A DNA stretch of 64,000 nt from Macrococcus lamae (GCF_004359545.1 NZ_SCWB01000001.1:62001-126000); one strand, 5' to 3'; positions 9,221 through 20,526 are shown, counted from the stretch's first letter. The notes: generated by a model not told the origin, from the letters alone. Translations and numbers: made by a program.

Positions 9221-9247
9221 AAGCCCCGCGTAAGAAACGCGGGGCTT
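9221..9247. terminator. Bidirectional terminator between holA and rpsT
   Basis: An 11-base perfect GC-rich stem (AAGCCCCGCGT pairing with ACGCGGGGCTT) with a five-base loop lies between the converging holA and rpsT genes. U-rich sequence follows on both strands. Confidence 0.88.
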
Positions 9248-9257
9248 CGCTTTATAG

Positions 9258-9506
9258 TTAGTTAGAACGCATTACTTGTGATTTTAAACGTCCAGCTTTA
9301 TTAGCATGGATTAAGTTGTTTTTAGCAGCTTTATCAATTTTCTTAACAGCTAAAGTTACTAATTCCTGTTTATTATCAGCGTTGTTTTGAATGGCAGTTT
9401 TTGCGTTTTTCACAGCAGTACGCATATCGTTCTTTTGAGAAATATTAGCGTCTGATGCTTTTTGACTTGTAGTCACGCGTTTAATAGCAGATTTAATGTT
9501 TGGCAT
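9258..9506 (-). CDS. rpsT: Ribosomal protein S20
   Basis: An 82-residue, lysine-rich and alanine-rich helical protein (MPNIKSAIKRV at the start, NKAGRLKSQVMRSN at the end) of the 30S subunit. The frame continues upstream to 9587, but TAGGAGGTGA directly before 9506 and the family N-terminus fix the start there. It is a one-gene minus-strand unit between holA and lepA, as in Bacillus, with its own promoter and terminator. Confidence 0.97.
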   Translation of the reverse strand: MPNIKSAIKRVTTSQKASDANISQKNDMRTAVKNAKTAIQNNADNKQELVTLAVKKIDKAAKNNLIHANKAGRLKSQVMRSN

Positions 9507-9558
9507 GATGTCACCTCCTAATAATGAGTAACCGGTACAATTGTTTGCAACAAGAAAT

Positions 9559-9587
9559 ATTTTATCAAAATTAGCGACTATATGCAA
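9559..9587 (-). promoter_or_regulatory. Promoter for rpsT
   Basis: On the minus strand, -35 TTGCAT (9582-9587) and -10 TAAAAT (9559-9564) are separated by exactly 17 bases. The start of transcription would fall about 45 bases before the rpsT start codon. Confidence 0.75.
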
Positions 9588-9605
9588 TCGTTATTTTAAA
9601 ATGGA

Positions 9606-9634
9606 TTGAAGTCGTTGTTTTAACTTGATATAAT
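9606..9634 (+). promoter_or_regulatory. Promoter for lepA
   Basis: -35 TTGAAG (9606-9611), 17-base spacer, -10 TATAAT (9629-9634), with a TG one base ahead of the -10 (extended -10). It is divergent from the rpsT promoter. Confidence 0.8.
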
Positions 9635-9671
9635 CAATTGTATTGACTAAGAAAGAAAGTTGGTTCTTTAA

Positions 9672-11495
9672 ATGAACAATGATGAGCGTCGACAGAGACA
9701 GGAAAAGATAAGAAACTTCTCGATTATTGCCCATATTGACCACGGCAAATCGACATTAGCAGATAGAATACTCGAAAATACTAAAACGGTAACCAGCCGT
9801 GAAATGAAGGCGCAGTTACTGGATTCAATGGATCTTGAACGAGAAAGAGGCATTACAATCAAATTGAATGCCGTGCAATTAAATTATACAGCTCAAAACG
9901 GGGAAACATATATCTTCCATTTAATTGATACACCTGGACATGTCGATTTCACATATGAAGTGTCACGAAGTCTCGCTGCATGTGAAGGGGCTATACTTGT
10001 TGTTGATGCTGCACAGGGAATTGAAGCTCAGACGCTTGCAAATGTTTATTTAGCGCTTGATAATAATCTGGAATTAATTCCGGTGATCAATAAAATCGAT
10101 CTGCCGGCAGCAGAACCTGAACGTGTAAAACAGGAAATAGAAGATGTCATCGGACTGGATGCATCTGATGCTGTTCTTGCATCGGCAAAAGCGAACATCG
10201 GGATCGATGAAATACTGGAACAGATTGTTGAATTGGTTCCACCTCCTGAAGGTGATCCAGCTGCACCGCTTAAAGCACTGATTTTTGATAGCGCATTTGA
10301 TGCCTATCGAGGAGTAATTTCTTCGATTCGTGTCATCGATGGCACTGTTAAGGCCGGGGACAGAATCAAAATGATGGCAACAGGTAAAGAATTCGAAGTC
10401 GTTGAAGTAGGGATCAATACTCCTAAGCAGCTTCCGGTCGAAGAACTGACTGTGGGTGATGTAGGTTATATCACAGCATCAATTAAAAATGTGGCTGATT
10501 CAAGCGTTGGTGATACTATTACACTTGCGAACAATCCTGCTGAAGAACCGCTTCAAGGTTATAAAAAGATGAATCCGATGGTATTCTGCGGCATTTATCC
10601 GATTGATACTGGTCGATACAATGATCTTCGTGAAGCGCTTGAAAAACTGCAGCTGAACGATGCCTCACTTGAATTTGAAGCAGAGACGTCACAGGCGCTT
10701 GGATTTGGTTTCCGTGTCGGTTTCTTAGGACTTCTGCATATGGAGATTATTCAGGAGCGTATTGAGCGTGAATTCGGGATTGAATTAATAGCGACCGCAC
10801 CGTCCGTTATATATAAATGTGAGATGACAGACAAGACGGAAGTCATCGTTGATAATCCATCTAAAATGCCGGACCCTCAGAAGATCGATAAAATCTTTGA
10901 ACCTTATGTGAAGGCAAGCATTATGGTGCCTAATGACTATGTCGGTTCTGTCATGGAACTATGTCAGAGAAAACGCGGTAACTTCCAGACGATGGATTAC
11001 ATGGATGATATACGCGTGAACATCATCTATGAGATTCCACTGTCAGAAATCGTCTTTGATTTCTTTGATCAGCTGAAATCAAACACTAAAGGATATGCGT
11101 CATTTGACTATGAACTGATCGGTTATAAGGAAAGCCGTCTCGTCAAGATGGATATCTTATTGAACGGTGATACAGTAGATGCACTGAGCTTCATCGTTCA
11201 CAGAGACTTCGCATATGACCGCGGTAAAGTCATCGTTGAAAAACTGAAGACATTAATTCCGAGACAGCAGTTTGAAGTGCCGGTACAGGCTGCTATCGGT
11301 CAGAAAATCGTTGCACGTACGAACATCAAATCTATCGGTAAGAACGTACTGGCAAAATGTTACGGCGGTGATATCAGCCGTAAACGTAAATTATTAGAAA
11401 AACAGAAAGCCGGGAAAGCAAAGATGAAGTCCGTAGGCTCTGTTGAAATTCCACAGGAAGCATTCCTGGCTGTACTGAAAATGGATGAAGAATAA
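9672..11495 (+). CDS. lepA: Elongation factor 4 (LepA), translational GTPase
   Basis: A 607-residue ribosome-bound GTPase related to EF-G. GTPase motifs are AHIDHGKST (20-28), DTPGHVDF and NKIDLP. The family-specific C-terminal domain is present, with [20 protein letters not shown] near the end. Length is usual for the family. The Shine-Dalgarno is weak (GAAAG). A hairpin terminator separates it from hemW, but read-through is likely since the next gene starts 39 bases on. Confidence 0.97.
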   Translation: MNNDERRQRQEKIRNFSIIAHIDHGKSTLADRILENTKTVTSREMKAQLLDSMDLERERGITIKLNAVQLNYTAQNGETYIFHLIDTPGHVDFTYEVSRSLAACEGAILVVDAAQGIEAQTLANVYLALDNNLELIPVINKIDLPAAEPERVKQEIEDVIGLDASDAVLASAKANIGIDEILEQIVELVPPPEGDPAAPLKALIFDSAFDAYRGVISSIRVIDGTVKAGDRIKMMATGKEFEVVEVGINTPKQLPVEELTVGDVGYITASIKNVADSSVGDTITLANNPAEEPLQGYKKMNPMVFCGIYPIDTGRYNDLREALEKLQLNDASLEFEAETSQALGFGFRVGFLGLLHMEIIQERIEREFGIELIATAPSVIYKCEMTDKTEVIVDNPSKMPDPQKIDKIFEPYVKASIMVPNDYVGSVMELCQRKRGNFQTMDYMDDIRVNIIYEIPLSEIVFDFFDQLKSNTKGYASFDYELIGYKESRLVKMDILLNGDTVDALSFIVHRDFAYDRGKVIVEKLKTLIPRQQFEVPVQAAIGQKIVARTNIKSIGKNVLAKCYGGDISRKRKLLEKQKAGKAKMKSVGSVEIPQEAFLAVLKMDEE

Positions 11496-11497
11496 AA

Positions 11498-11519
11498 AGT
11501 GGCGTCAAGCCGCTTTTTT
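11498..11519 (+). terminator. Terminator after lepA
   Basis: A six-base stem (AGTGGC / GCCGCT, one G-U pair) with a five-base loop is followed by TTTTTT. It lies between lepA and hemW and may only attenuate transcription. Confidence 0.65.
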
Positions 11520-11534
11520 GTTTGAGGTGAAATA

Positions 11535-12653
11535 ATGACTAGCTTATATATTCATATTCCGTTCTGCAATCGTATCTGTACATATTGTGACTTCAATAAA
11601 TTCCTGATCAAGAACCAGCCGGTCGATGAGTATATAGACTGTCTGATTAAGGAACTCAGTGGAATTGAAGAGACTGTGTTCACTACATTATTTATAGGTG
11701 GGGGAACGCCGACTGCTTTGTCTGTCAGCCAACTGGATAAGCTGCTGTCATATATTGCCGGACGGTTTACTATATCAGATGAATTCTCAATGGAAGCCAA
11801 TCCGGATGAACTAACGATAGATAAGATTGCCGTTATGAAACACTATGGTGTTAACCGCCTGAGCCTTGGCGTACAAACTTTTGATAATAAGCTGCTGAAA
11901 TTACTCGGTCGTACGCATCAGCAAAGTGATATTAAACAGGCTGTTGATGCGGCGAAGGACTTAGGGATTGAATCAGTCAGCATTGACTTGATGTATCATT
12001 TACCGACACAGACACTTGAACAGGTGAAAATTGATATTGAAAAAGCACTATCTTTGGATATTGACCACATTTCCTGCTATTCACTTATTCTTGAACCGAA
12101 GACGCAATTTTACAATCAATACCGTAAGGGAATGCTGCAGCTGCCAGATGAAACACTTGCTGCTGAAATGTATGAATATATCATGAGTAGACTGGCACAA
12201 TCTGATTTCAGCCAGTACGAAATTTCGAACTTCGCCAAGCCAGACCATGAATCCAGACATAACAAAGTATACTGGCAGAACAGTGAATACTACGGCGCTG
12301 GTGCTGGCAGTCACGGCTATATCAATGGAATCAGGTATTATAACATTGTGCCGGTACCGCACTATATAAAATCAATGCAGACGACAGGACAAGCGGTAAA
12401 AGAAGAACATCATGTGACTTGCGAAGAATCTATGGAAGAATTTATGTTTCTAGGGCTGCGAATGAACAGTGGTATATCTAAAGTAGAGTTCGAAGAGCGT
12501 TACGGTGCAGCACTTGACGAAGTATTCAAAAATGTACTGGAAGAGCTATTGGATCGTCATTTAATTATAGAAGAAAACAATATGATATCGCTGACTTCAA
12601 CCGGCAGAATGATCGGCAATTATGTCTTTGAAAAGTTCCTGCTCTCTGTTTAG
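11535..12653 (+). CDS. hemW: HemW, radical SAM heme chaperone-like protein
   Basis: A 372-residue radical SAM protein of the HemN/HemW group. The N-terminus LYIHIPFCNRICTYCDF holds the CxxxCxxC that binds the 4Fe-4S cluster, followed by GGGTPTAL. Proteins at this position beside lepA and hrcA are HemW (heme delivery) rather than the coproporphyrinogen oxidase HemN, a family-level inference from context and the short N-terminus. The stop codon lies inside the terminator hairpin. Start is ATG 11535 after GAGGTGA. Confidence 0.9.
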   Translation: MTSLYIHIPFCNRICTYCDFNKFLIKNQPVDEYIDCLIKELSGIEETVFTTLFIGGGTPTALSVSQLDKLLSYIAGRFTISDEFSMEANPDELTIDKIAVMKHYGVNRLSLGVQTFDNKLLKLLGRTHQQSDIKQAVDAAKDLGIESVSIDLMYHLPTQTLEQVKIDIEKALSLDIDHISCYSLILEPKTQFYNQYRKGMLQLPDETLAAEMYEYIMSRLAQSDFSQYEISNFAKPDHESRHNKVYWQNSEYYGAGAGSHGYINGIRYYNIVPVPHYIKSMQTTGQAVKEEHHVTCEESMEEFMFLGLRMNSGISKVEFEERYGAALDEVFKNVLEELLDRHLIIEENNMISLTSTGRMIGNYVFEKFLLSV

Positions 12654-12666
12654 AGCACGAACTTTT
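12633..12666 (+). terminator. Terminator overlapping the hemW stop
   Basis: Stem AAGTTC-C-TGCTCT (12633-12645) pairs with AGAGCA-C-GAACTT (12652-12664) across one C/C mismatch, with a six-base loop, then TTTT. The 5' arm is coding sequence of hemW. Confidence 0.75.
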
Positions 12667-12706
12667 ATATTGAAAGTAAATTTTTTAAAAATGGTTGATT
12701 CAAAAG

Positions 12707-12723
12707 ATTGACATACTTTGACC
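12707..12723 (+). promoter_or_regulatory. Probable CtsR operator
   Basis: On the minus strand the sequence reads GGTCAAA-GTA-TGTCAAT, close to the CtsR direct repeat RGTCAAA-NAN-RGTCAAA, with the right three-base spacing. A third weak copy (TATCAAA on the minus strand, 12726-12732) follows. The site covers the -35 of the hrcA promoter, as expected of a repressor site. Dual HrcA/CtsR control of dnaK is known in Staphylococcus aureus. Confidence 0.65.
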
Positions 12724-12736
12724 AATTTGATAAATT
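12708..12736 (+). promoter_or_regulatory. Promoter of the hrcA-grpE-dnaK-dnaJ operon
   Basis: -35 TTGACA (12708-12713), 17-base spacer, -10 TAAATT (12731-12736). The CIRCE operator begins five bases after the -10, so it lies at the transcription start. Confidence 0.85.
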
Positions 12737-12740
12737 AATA

Positions 12741-12767
12741 TTAGCACTTGAGGTTAGTGAGTGCTAA
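12741..12767 (+). promoter_or_regulatory. CIRCE operator (HrcA binding site)
   Basis: TTAGCACTT (12741-12749), nine-base spacer, GAGTGCTAA (12759-12767). This matches the CIRCE inverted repeat except for one base in the left arm. It ends one base before the hrcA Shine-Dalgarno, so HrcA would repress its own operon. Confidence 0.97.
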
Positions 12768-12778
12768 CGAGGTGAAAG

Positions 12779-13702
12779 ATGCTCACGAATAGACAACAAC
12801 AATTGCTTAATACGATCGTTGAGGATTTTGTTGAAAGTGGGATGCCTGTTGGATCGAAGACGTTGATGGATAATCATCAGCTGACAATCAGCCCGGCTAC
12901 AATTCGTGCTGAGATGAAGCGGCTCGAAACTCATGGGTTTATTGAAAAGACTCATACTTCTTCTGGAAGAGTACCATCATTGAATGGCTACAAGCATTAC
13001 ATTAAAAGTCTTCAGGAAGAATTGCAGCCTGAGACCATGTTTGTACATGCCAAAAATCATATGCAGCTTGCTGAGCGGATTGCAGAGGAAACCCATTACG
13101 TTTCTATTGTCGCAGGATATTTTCCAGGTAGAGGTTTATCTGATATTCATCTGACAGCATTTCACGACCATCTGCTATTAATTGTCGTCTATCATACTGG
13201 TGAAGTTGATCATCAGCAGATAGACTGGCAGCAACAGCTGACACAGGACCAGATTATAATGCTGAATCAATTTTTATATGACCGGCTTGATTATTTAAAT
13301 ACGTTTCAGCCGGAAGTGATGATTCAAGATGACGAACTGCCTGTTGATCCGCAATTATTAAAAACCATTATTTTCTGGATTATTAGCCGATTGACAGCTA
13401 GAGATTCTGTTATTCATATTGCAGGTAAAGAATTTCTTTTCGAATCACTCCCGGCAAATGACATAGAGCTGATCAAGCATACACTGACTTATATTGATTC
13501 TGCAGCCTTTATTAATAAGCTAAATAGTATGAATGATGATTTAGTTAGTGTTAAGATAGGACAGGAAATCGATGCTACTTTGCCGAATGTGTCATTAGTC
13601 TCTGCTCCGGTGAAATCAGAAGGCTTTCTTGGTCGTCTGGCAGTCATCGGACCAGTTCAGATGAGCTATCGCAAAGTATTTGAAGGATTAAAAGCGCTTT
13701 AG
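12779..13702 (+). CDS. hrcA: HrcA, heat-shock repressor
   Basis: A 307-residue transcription repressor that binds CIRCE and is kept active by GroEL. The N-terminal winged-helix region (LTNRQQQLLNTIVEDFVESG, then SPATIRAEMKRLE, residues about 2-60) and the C-terminal GAF-like domain are present. It is somewhat shorter than Bacillus HrcA (about 343). Its own promoter carries CIRCE, so it is autoregulated. First gene of hrcA-grpE-dnaK-dnaJ. Start is ATG 12779 after GAGGTGA. Confidence 0.96.
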   Translation: MLTNRQQQLLNTIVEDFVESGMPVGSKTLMDNHQLTISPATIRAEMKRLETHGFIEKTHTSSGRVPSLNGYKHYIKSLQEELQPETMFVHAKNHMQLAERIAEETHYVSIVAGYFPGRGLSDIHLTAFHDHLLLIVVYHTGEVDHQQIDWQQQLTQDQIIMLNQFLYDRLDYLNTFQPEVMIQDDELPVDPQLLKTIIFWIISRLTARDSVIHIAGKEFLFESLPANDIELIKHTLTYIDSAAFINKLNSMNDDLVSVKIGQEIDATLPNVSLVSAPVKSEGFLGRLAVIGPVQMSYRKVFEGLKAL

Positions 13703-13721
13703 AGCGAAGGAGGAACTTACT

Positions 13722-14297
13722 GTGACTGAGGAAAAAAAAGAGCAGTCTGCTGACCAGACTATACAAGATCAACAAAATGCAGAAGAGCAGAATATCAGTC
13801 AGGCACCTGTGGACGAAGAACCGATAGATGTCGATGAAGATGGACTTGAAAAAAAAGTAGCTGAGCTTGAGCAGGCAGCTGAAGCGAGCGAAGAAAAATA
13901 TCTGCGACTCTATGCTGAATTTGAAAACTATAAAAAACGTACGCGTGCTGAGCTGGACACTGAACGAACTTATCGTTCTCAAAGTGTGCTTCGGGATATC
14001 ATCCCTGCACTCGACAATATTGAACGGGCGCTCAGCCAATCAGGTGAAGACCCAGCTTTCCAAAGTCTTTATAAAGGGCTTCAGATGATTCATGAAAACT
14101 TAGTGAGTGCACTGAAAGAGCATGGATTGGAAGAGATTCAGACACAAGATCAGGTATTTGACCCGAATCTTCATCAGGCAGTACTGCAGGATAAAGATGA
14201 CAGTAAGGATACTGGAGTGATTCTGGAAGAACTTCAAAAAGGTTATAAATTAAAAGAACGTGTGCTTCGACCATCGATGGTAAAAGTAAACGAATAG
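13722..14297 (+). CDS. grpE: GrpE, nucleotide exchange factor of DnaK
   Basis: Releases ADP from DnaK in the Hsp70 cycle. The 191 residues have an acidic, Glu/Gln-rich N-terminus, a long coiled coil (LEKKVAELEQAAEASEEKY onward) with the ENYKKRTRAE motif, and a C-terminal beta domain containing DPNLHQAV and YKLKERVLRPSMVKV. Start is GTG 13722 after AAGGAGG (13708-13714). It lies between hrcA and dnaK. Confidence 0.96.
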   Translation: MTEEKKEQSADQTIQDQQNAEEQNISQAPVDEEPIDVDEDGLEKKVAELEQAAEASEEKYLRLYAEFENYKKRTRAELDTERTYRSQSVLRDIIPALDNIERALSQSGEDPAFQSLYKGLQMIHENLVSALKEHGLEEIQTQDQVFDPNLHQAVLQDKDDSKDTGVILEELQKGYKLKERVLRPSMVKVNE

Positions 14298-14324
14298 ACT
14301 ATGTCTTAATAAACAGCAACTTAA

Positions 14325-16172
<1,848 letters not shown>

Positions 16173-16186
16173 TAGCTCATTTTTAA

Positions 16187-16220
16187 AAGTCAAAGTCAAT
16201 TTATTGGCTTTGGCTTTTTC
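16187..16220 (+). terminator. Hairpin between dnaK and dnaJ
   Basis: A 13-base stem (16187-16199 with 16204-16216, two G-U pairs, four-base loop) runs into TTTTT. It may partly end transcription so that DnaJ is made at a lower level than DnaK. A possible weak promoter follows: TTGGCT (16210-16215), 17 bases, TATGAT (16233-16238). Confidence 0.7.
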
Positions 16221-16270
16221 TTCAGTTTCCTATATGATAGATGAGATAAATGATAAAGGAGCAATCGGAC

Positions 16271-17395
16271 GTGGCAAAAAGAGATTACTATGAGGTTCTC
16301 GGAGTTTCCAAAGGAGCTTCTAAAGACGAGATTAAAAAAGCATACCGAAAACTATCAAAGCAGTATCACCCGGATATCAACAAAGAAGAAGGTGCTGATG
16401 CTAAGTTCAAGGAAATTTCCGAAGCTTATGAAGTACTGAGTGATGACAGTAAAAAAGCACAATATGATCAGTTCGGCCATGCCGGTATGGGGCAGGGTGC
16501 TAGTTTTGGTGGCGGTGATTTTGGCGGCGGTTTCGGCGGATTTGAAGATATTTTCAGCTCATTTTTCGGTGGTGCAGGCGCAAGACGAGATCCTAATGCG
16601 CCGCAAAAAGGGAATGACCTGCAGTATCAGATGACCATTGACTTCGAAGACGCGGTATTTGGTGCAGAACGTGATATTACTGTAAAGAAAGAAGTAGAAT
16701 GTGATGTCTGTACTGGAACAGGCGCAGAACCAGGATCTTCAGTTAGCAATTGTCCGACATGTCATGGTCGTGGTCAGGTTGGAGTCGAACAAAATACTCC
16801 GTTTGGCAGAATCAGAACTGAACGCCCTTGTCCTGACTGTCAAGGCACAGGTAAAAAGATTGAAAAACCATGTCATGAATGTGGTGGTGCAGGAACGACA
16901 ATCAAAAATGTAACAATCAAAGTATCGATTCCAGCTGGTGTCGATAATGGACAGCAGATCAGAGTGTCTGGTCATGGTGAACCGGGAATAAATGGTGGAC
17001 CTGCTGGTGATTTATATGTTGTGTTCCGTGTCAGCAGTCATGATACATTTGAACGTGATGGTGATGATATTTTCTTTACGCTTGACCTGACTTTCGCTCA
17101 AGCTGCTTTAGGAGATGAAATTGAAATTCCAACATTGCATGGCCAGGTAAGGTTAACGATACCTGCCGGCACTCAGACAGGAAGAAGATTCAGACTACGG
17201 GATAAAGGGATTGAAAACGTTCACGGTTACGGAAAAGGTGATCAGTTTGTGACCGTAAATGTTAAAACTCCGACAGATATGACTGACAGACAAGTTGAAC
17301 TATTGAGAGAGTTCGCTGAAATTGATGGAGAAGAAATTAACGAGCAGCATGGCAATTTCTTTGATAAGACCCGTCGATTCTTCAGAGGAGAATAA
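16271..17395 (+). CDS. dnaJ: DnaJ, Hsp40 co-chaperone
   Basis: Stimulates the DnaK ATPase and delivers substrates. The frame opens at 16250, but GTG at 16271 lies nine bases after AAAGGAGC and gives the standard N-terminus [11 protein letters not shown]. The 374 residues contain the J domain with HPD at 33-35, a Gly/Phe-rich linker, four zinc repeats ([32 protein letters not shown]) and the C-terminal substrate-binding domains. The stop is one base ahead of the prmA start codon. Confidence 0.96.
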   Translation: MAKRDYYEVLGVSKGASKDEIKKAYRKLSKQYHPDINKEEGADAKFKEISEAYEVLSDDSKKAQYDQFGHAGMGQGASFGGGDFGGGFGGFEDIFSSFFGGAGARRDPNAPQKGNDLQYQMTIDFEDAVFGAERDITVKKEVECDVCTGTGAEPGSSVSNCPTCHGRGQVGVEQNTPFGRIRTERPCPDCQGTGKKIEKPCHECGGAGTTIKNVTIKVSIPAGVDNGQQIRVSGHGEPGINGGPAGDLYVVFRVSSHDTFERDGDDIFFTLDLTFAQAALGDEIEIPTLHGQVRLTIPAGTQTGRRFRLRDKGIENVHGYGKGDQFVTVNVKTPTDMTDRQVELLREFAEIDGEEINEQHGNFFDKTRRFFRGE

Positions 17396-17396
17396 T

Positions 17397-18332
17397 ATGG
17401 ACTATAAAGAGGTTACACTACTGCTTAATCATGAAGTTGAGCCGTTTATTGCAGAACTATTAAATGCGCTGGGTGCCAATGGTGTAGTCATTGAAGATAG
17501 TGCGGAAGTTTCAAAAGGACGTGTCGATTCATACGGTGAAATTTATGAACTTAATCCTGCTGATTATCCAGAGGAAGGCATTCGTGTTAAATGTTATTTT
17601 AGTCTATTTGACTTTAATGACAAACTTCTTCGCGATATCGAGAAGAGTGTCTATGAGCTGAGAGATGTGCCTATTACAACCTTTAATATGACAACAGCAG
17701 ATGTTAAAGATGCTGACTGGGAAAATGAATGGAAAAATCACTTCCATGCTTTCCGTGCTTCAGAAATGTTCACAGTTGTGCCGAGCTGGGAAGAATATGA
17801 AGCCGCGTCTGAGGAAACAGTCATCACATTGGATCCTGGGATGGCATTTGGCACCGGTGACCATGCGACGACTTCAATGTGCCTAAAATTAGTCGAGAAG
17901 TATGTTTTGCCGGGGCATTCTGTGATCGATGTAGGCACTGGTTCAGGCATTCTGAGTATTGCGGCGCATAAACTCGGTGCTTCTAAGGTTCGTGCGATTG
18001 ATCTTGATAAAGTCGCAGTCAGAGTCGCTGAAGAAAATTTTGCAATCAACCATTGTGCTGATGAGATAGAAACAGACACAGGTAATCTGCTGGTCGGTGA
18101 AACAGAACGACGAGATATCATTCTGGCAAATATTCTAGCGCATATCGTAGATTTAATGATCGATGACAGTTACAAACTGCTTAATGACAACGGTGTTTTT
18201 ATTACTTCCGGGATCATTGCCGAGAAAGAAGAGATGATTGTCAATCATCTGAAGAAAGCCGGTTTTCGTATTCTGGAGATCACCCGCGAAAGTGGTTGGA
18301 TTGCTATAGCTGCCATTAAAGAGGTGGCATAA
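17397..18332 (+). CDS. prmA: Ribosomal protein L11 methyltransferase
   Basis: Trimethylates ribosomal protein L11. The frame is open from 17322 inside dnaJ, but ATG 17397 follows AGAGGAG at the end of dnaJ and gives a normal 311-residue product. SAM-binding motifs are DPGMAFGTGDHATT and VIDVGTGSGIL; the NILAHI motif is the PrmA form of motif IV. It lies at the tail of the heat-shock operon, as in Bacillus. Confidence 0.95.
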   Translation: MDYKEVTLLLNHEVEPFIAELLNALGANGVVIEDSAEVSKGRVDSYGEIYELNPADYPEEGIRVKCYFSLFDFNDKLLRDIEKSVYELRDVPITTFNMTTADVKDADWENEWKNHFHAFRASEMFTVVPSWEEYEAASEETVITLDPGMAFGTGDHATTSMCLKLVEKYVLPGHSVIDVGTGSGILSIAAHKLGASKVRAIDLDKVAVRVAEENFAINHCADEIETDTGNLLVGETERRDIILANILAHIVDLMIDDSYKLLNDNGVFITSGIIAEKEEMIVNHLKKAGFRILEITRESGWIAIAAIKEVA

Positions 18333-19072
18333 TGCAGCGATATTTTCTTGAACAAGACGCTGAACTCAACCAGCGTTTTTTTATACATTCAACAGATGAT
18401 ATTCATCATATGAAAAATGTGATGCGCAGCAGTGAAGGTGATAAAATCATAGTCAATTTCAATAACGGAGCATATGTCTCTAGTATTATAACTATGGCTG
18501 AAAGTATTGAAATTGAAACGATTGAATTGATTGACCTGGTTACTGAACTACCAGTCCATATAACGATTGCAAGCGGTCTGTTGAAAAATGATAAATATGA
18601 ATGGATGATCCAGAAAGCGACAGAACTCGGAGCAGCGCATTTCATTCCCTTTGTATCAGAACGGACAATCATCAAGATAGACCACAAGAAGATAGATAAA
18701 CGACTTGAACGTTTCAAAAAAATAGTCAAGGAAGCAGCCGAACAGAGTTATCGTCAGCAAGTGCCGAGCGTCTCGTTTCAGCCGTCCAGCCGAGCACTTG
18801 TTAAGCTTTTTGACGACTATGATTACGTATTGATTGCATACGAAGAAGAAGCGAAAGCAGGAGAAACTAGGAAATTTCATGCAGCGCTTAACACAATAGT
18901 GCCGGGGTCCAATGTACTGATGATTTTTGGACCGGAAGGTGGACTGTCACATGACGAACTGAAGCTATTTGATGTTCAGGCTATTGGGCTTGGACCGAGA
19001 ATTTTGCGAGCAGAAACAGCACCATTATATGCACTGAGTGCAATCAGTTATTTCTATGAATTGATGTCATGA
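18332..19072 (+). CDS. rsmE: 16S rRNA m3U1498 methyltransferase
   Basis: Methylates U1498 of 16S rRNA. The 246 residues have an N-terminal PUA-like part and a C-terminal SPOUT knot with FGPEGGLSHDE and LGPRILRAETAPLYAL. It overlaps the prmA stop by one base and follows GAGGTGG, so it belongs to the same transcript. Confidence 0.95.
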   Translation: MQRYFLEQDAELNQRFFIHSTDDIHHMKNVMRSSEGDKIIVNFNNGAYVSSIITMAESIEIETIELIDLVTELPVHITIASGLLKNDKYEWMIQKATELGAAHFIPFVSERTIIKIDHKKIDKRLERFKKIVKEAAEQSYRQQVPSVSFQPSSRALVKLFDDYDYVLIAYEEEAKAGETRKFHAALNTIVPGSNVLMIFGPEGGLSHDELKLFDVQAIGLGPRILRAETAPLYALSAISYFYELMS

Positions 19073-19165
19073 CGACTGATGGTTAAAGAAAACTCATTGA
19101 ATAATTCATTGAAAAGTGTTATTTTAAAATAATGCATATAATGAAGATTTAATGAGGTGAGAAAA

Positions 19166-20518
19166 ATGTCAACAGTTGCTTTTCATACACTAGGATGTAA
19201 AGTCAACCATTACGAAACAGAAGCTATCTGGCAGTTGTTCAAGGAAGACGGATATGACCGTGTAGACTTCGAACAGAACGCTGATGTTTATGTCATCAAT
19301 ACATGTACTGTAACCAATACCGGTGATAAAAAAAGTCGGCAGGTCATTCGTCGTGCTATCCGTCGTAATCCCGAGGCGGTGATCTGTGTTACAGGTTGTT
19401 ACGCGCAGACGTCATCAGCGGAAATTATGGATATCCCTGGTGTCGATGTCGTTGTTGGTACTCAGGACAGAAATAAACTACTGCTGTACATCGCAGAATT
19501 TAAGGCGATGAGACAACCGATCAACGGTGTCACTAATATTATGAAGAACCGCACATATGAAGAACTGGACGTTCCATATTTTACGGATCGTACACGCGCT
19601 TCATTAAAAATCCAGGAAGGGTGCAATAATTTCTGTACGTTTTGTATCATTCCTTGGGCACGCGGTTTGATGCGTTCTCGCGATCCAAAAGAAGTAGTCA
19701 GACAGGCGTCTCAGTTAGTAGGAGCAGGCTATCAGGAAATCGTTCTTACTGGCATTCATACTGGCGGCTACGGAGAAGATCTGAAAGATTATAATCTGGC
19801 TCAGCTGCTACGAGATCTGGAAACCATTCATGGTCTTAAACGTATCCGGATATCTTCAATCGAAGCGAGTCAGCTCACTGATGAAGTCATTGAAGTCATA
19901 GATGCCAGTGACAAAGTTGTTCGTCATCTGCACATTCCACTGCAATCAGGCAGCGATACAGTGTTAAAACGTATGCGTCGTAAATACACGATGTCTCATT
20001 TTTCTGAGCGTCTTCAGAAACTTCATGCCATCATGCCGGGACTTGCGGTGACAAGTGATGTCATTGTTGGTTTTCCAGGTGAGACTGAGGAAGAATTTAT
20101 GGAGACTTATCAATTCATCAAGGCTCATAAGTTTTCAGAACTTCATGTCTTCCCGTATTCCATGCGTACAGGAACACCTGCTGCGCGTATGACTGATCAG
20201 ATTGACGAAACGATTAAAAACGAGCGTGTCCATCAATTGATCAGTTTGTCAGATCAACTTGCCAAAGAATATGCGAGCAAGTTTGAAGGTGAAGTGCTGG
20301 AAGTTATTCCGGAAGAAAAAGGCTCAGAAGAAGGCAATTTAATCGGTTATACTGATAATTATTTAAAAGTGCAGTTCGAAGGCAGTGAGCAGCTGATCGG
20401 AGAAATTGTCAAAGTGAAAATTACTGAAGCAGGTTATCCGGTAAACATTGGACAGTTTGTTAAAGTTGTAGAGAAAGTACAACCGAAAGCTGCTGTTGCA
20501 CCGATGGCTGGTAAATAA
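19166..20518 (+). CDS. mtaB: MtaB, tRNA threonylcarbamoyladenosine methylthiotransferase
   Basis: Adds a methylthio group to t6A37 of tRNA. The 450 residues show the N-terminal MTTase domain (TLGCKVNHYE, cysteine C11 region), the radical SAM CxxxCxxC in GCNNFCTFC, and a C-terminal TRAM domain. The frame is open from GTG 19157, but that codon forms part of the Shine-Dalgarno GAGGTGA, so ATG 19166 is used. A TATAAT at 19137-19142 may be a -10, but no good -35 is seen. Confidence 0.94.
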   Translation: MSTVAFHTLGCKVNHYETEAIWQLFKEDGYDRVDFEQNADVYVINTCTVTNTGDKKSRQVIRRAIRRNPEAVICVTGCYAQTSSAEIMDIPGVDVVVGTQDRNKLLLYIAEFKAMRQPINGVTNIMKNRTYEELDVPYFTDRTRASLKIQEGCNNFCTFCIIPWARGLMRSRDPKEVVRQASQLVGAGYQEIVLTGIHTGGYGEDLKDYNLAQLLRDLETIHGLKRIRISSIEASQLTDEVIEVIDASDKVVRHLHIPLQSGSDTVLKRMRRKYTMSHFSERLQKLHAIMPGLAVTSDVIVGFPGETEEEFMETYQFIKAHKFSELHVFPYSMRTGTPAARMTDQIDETIKNERVHQLISLSDQLAKEYASKFEGEVLEVIPEEKGSEEGNLIGYTDNYLKVQFEGSEQLIGEIVKVKITEAGYPVNIGQFVKVVEKVQPKAAVAPMAGK

Positions 20519-20526
20519 ATTCACTA

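Noticed and set aside
16440-16634. Plus-strand frames in dnaJ rich in Val and Ala
   Set aside because: Frame-shifted reading of the Gly/Phe-rich part of dnaJ.
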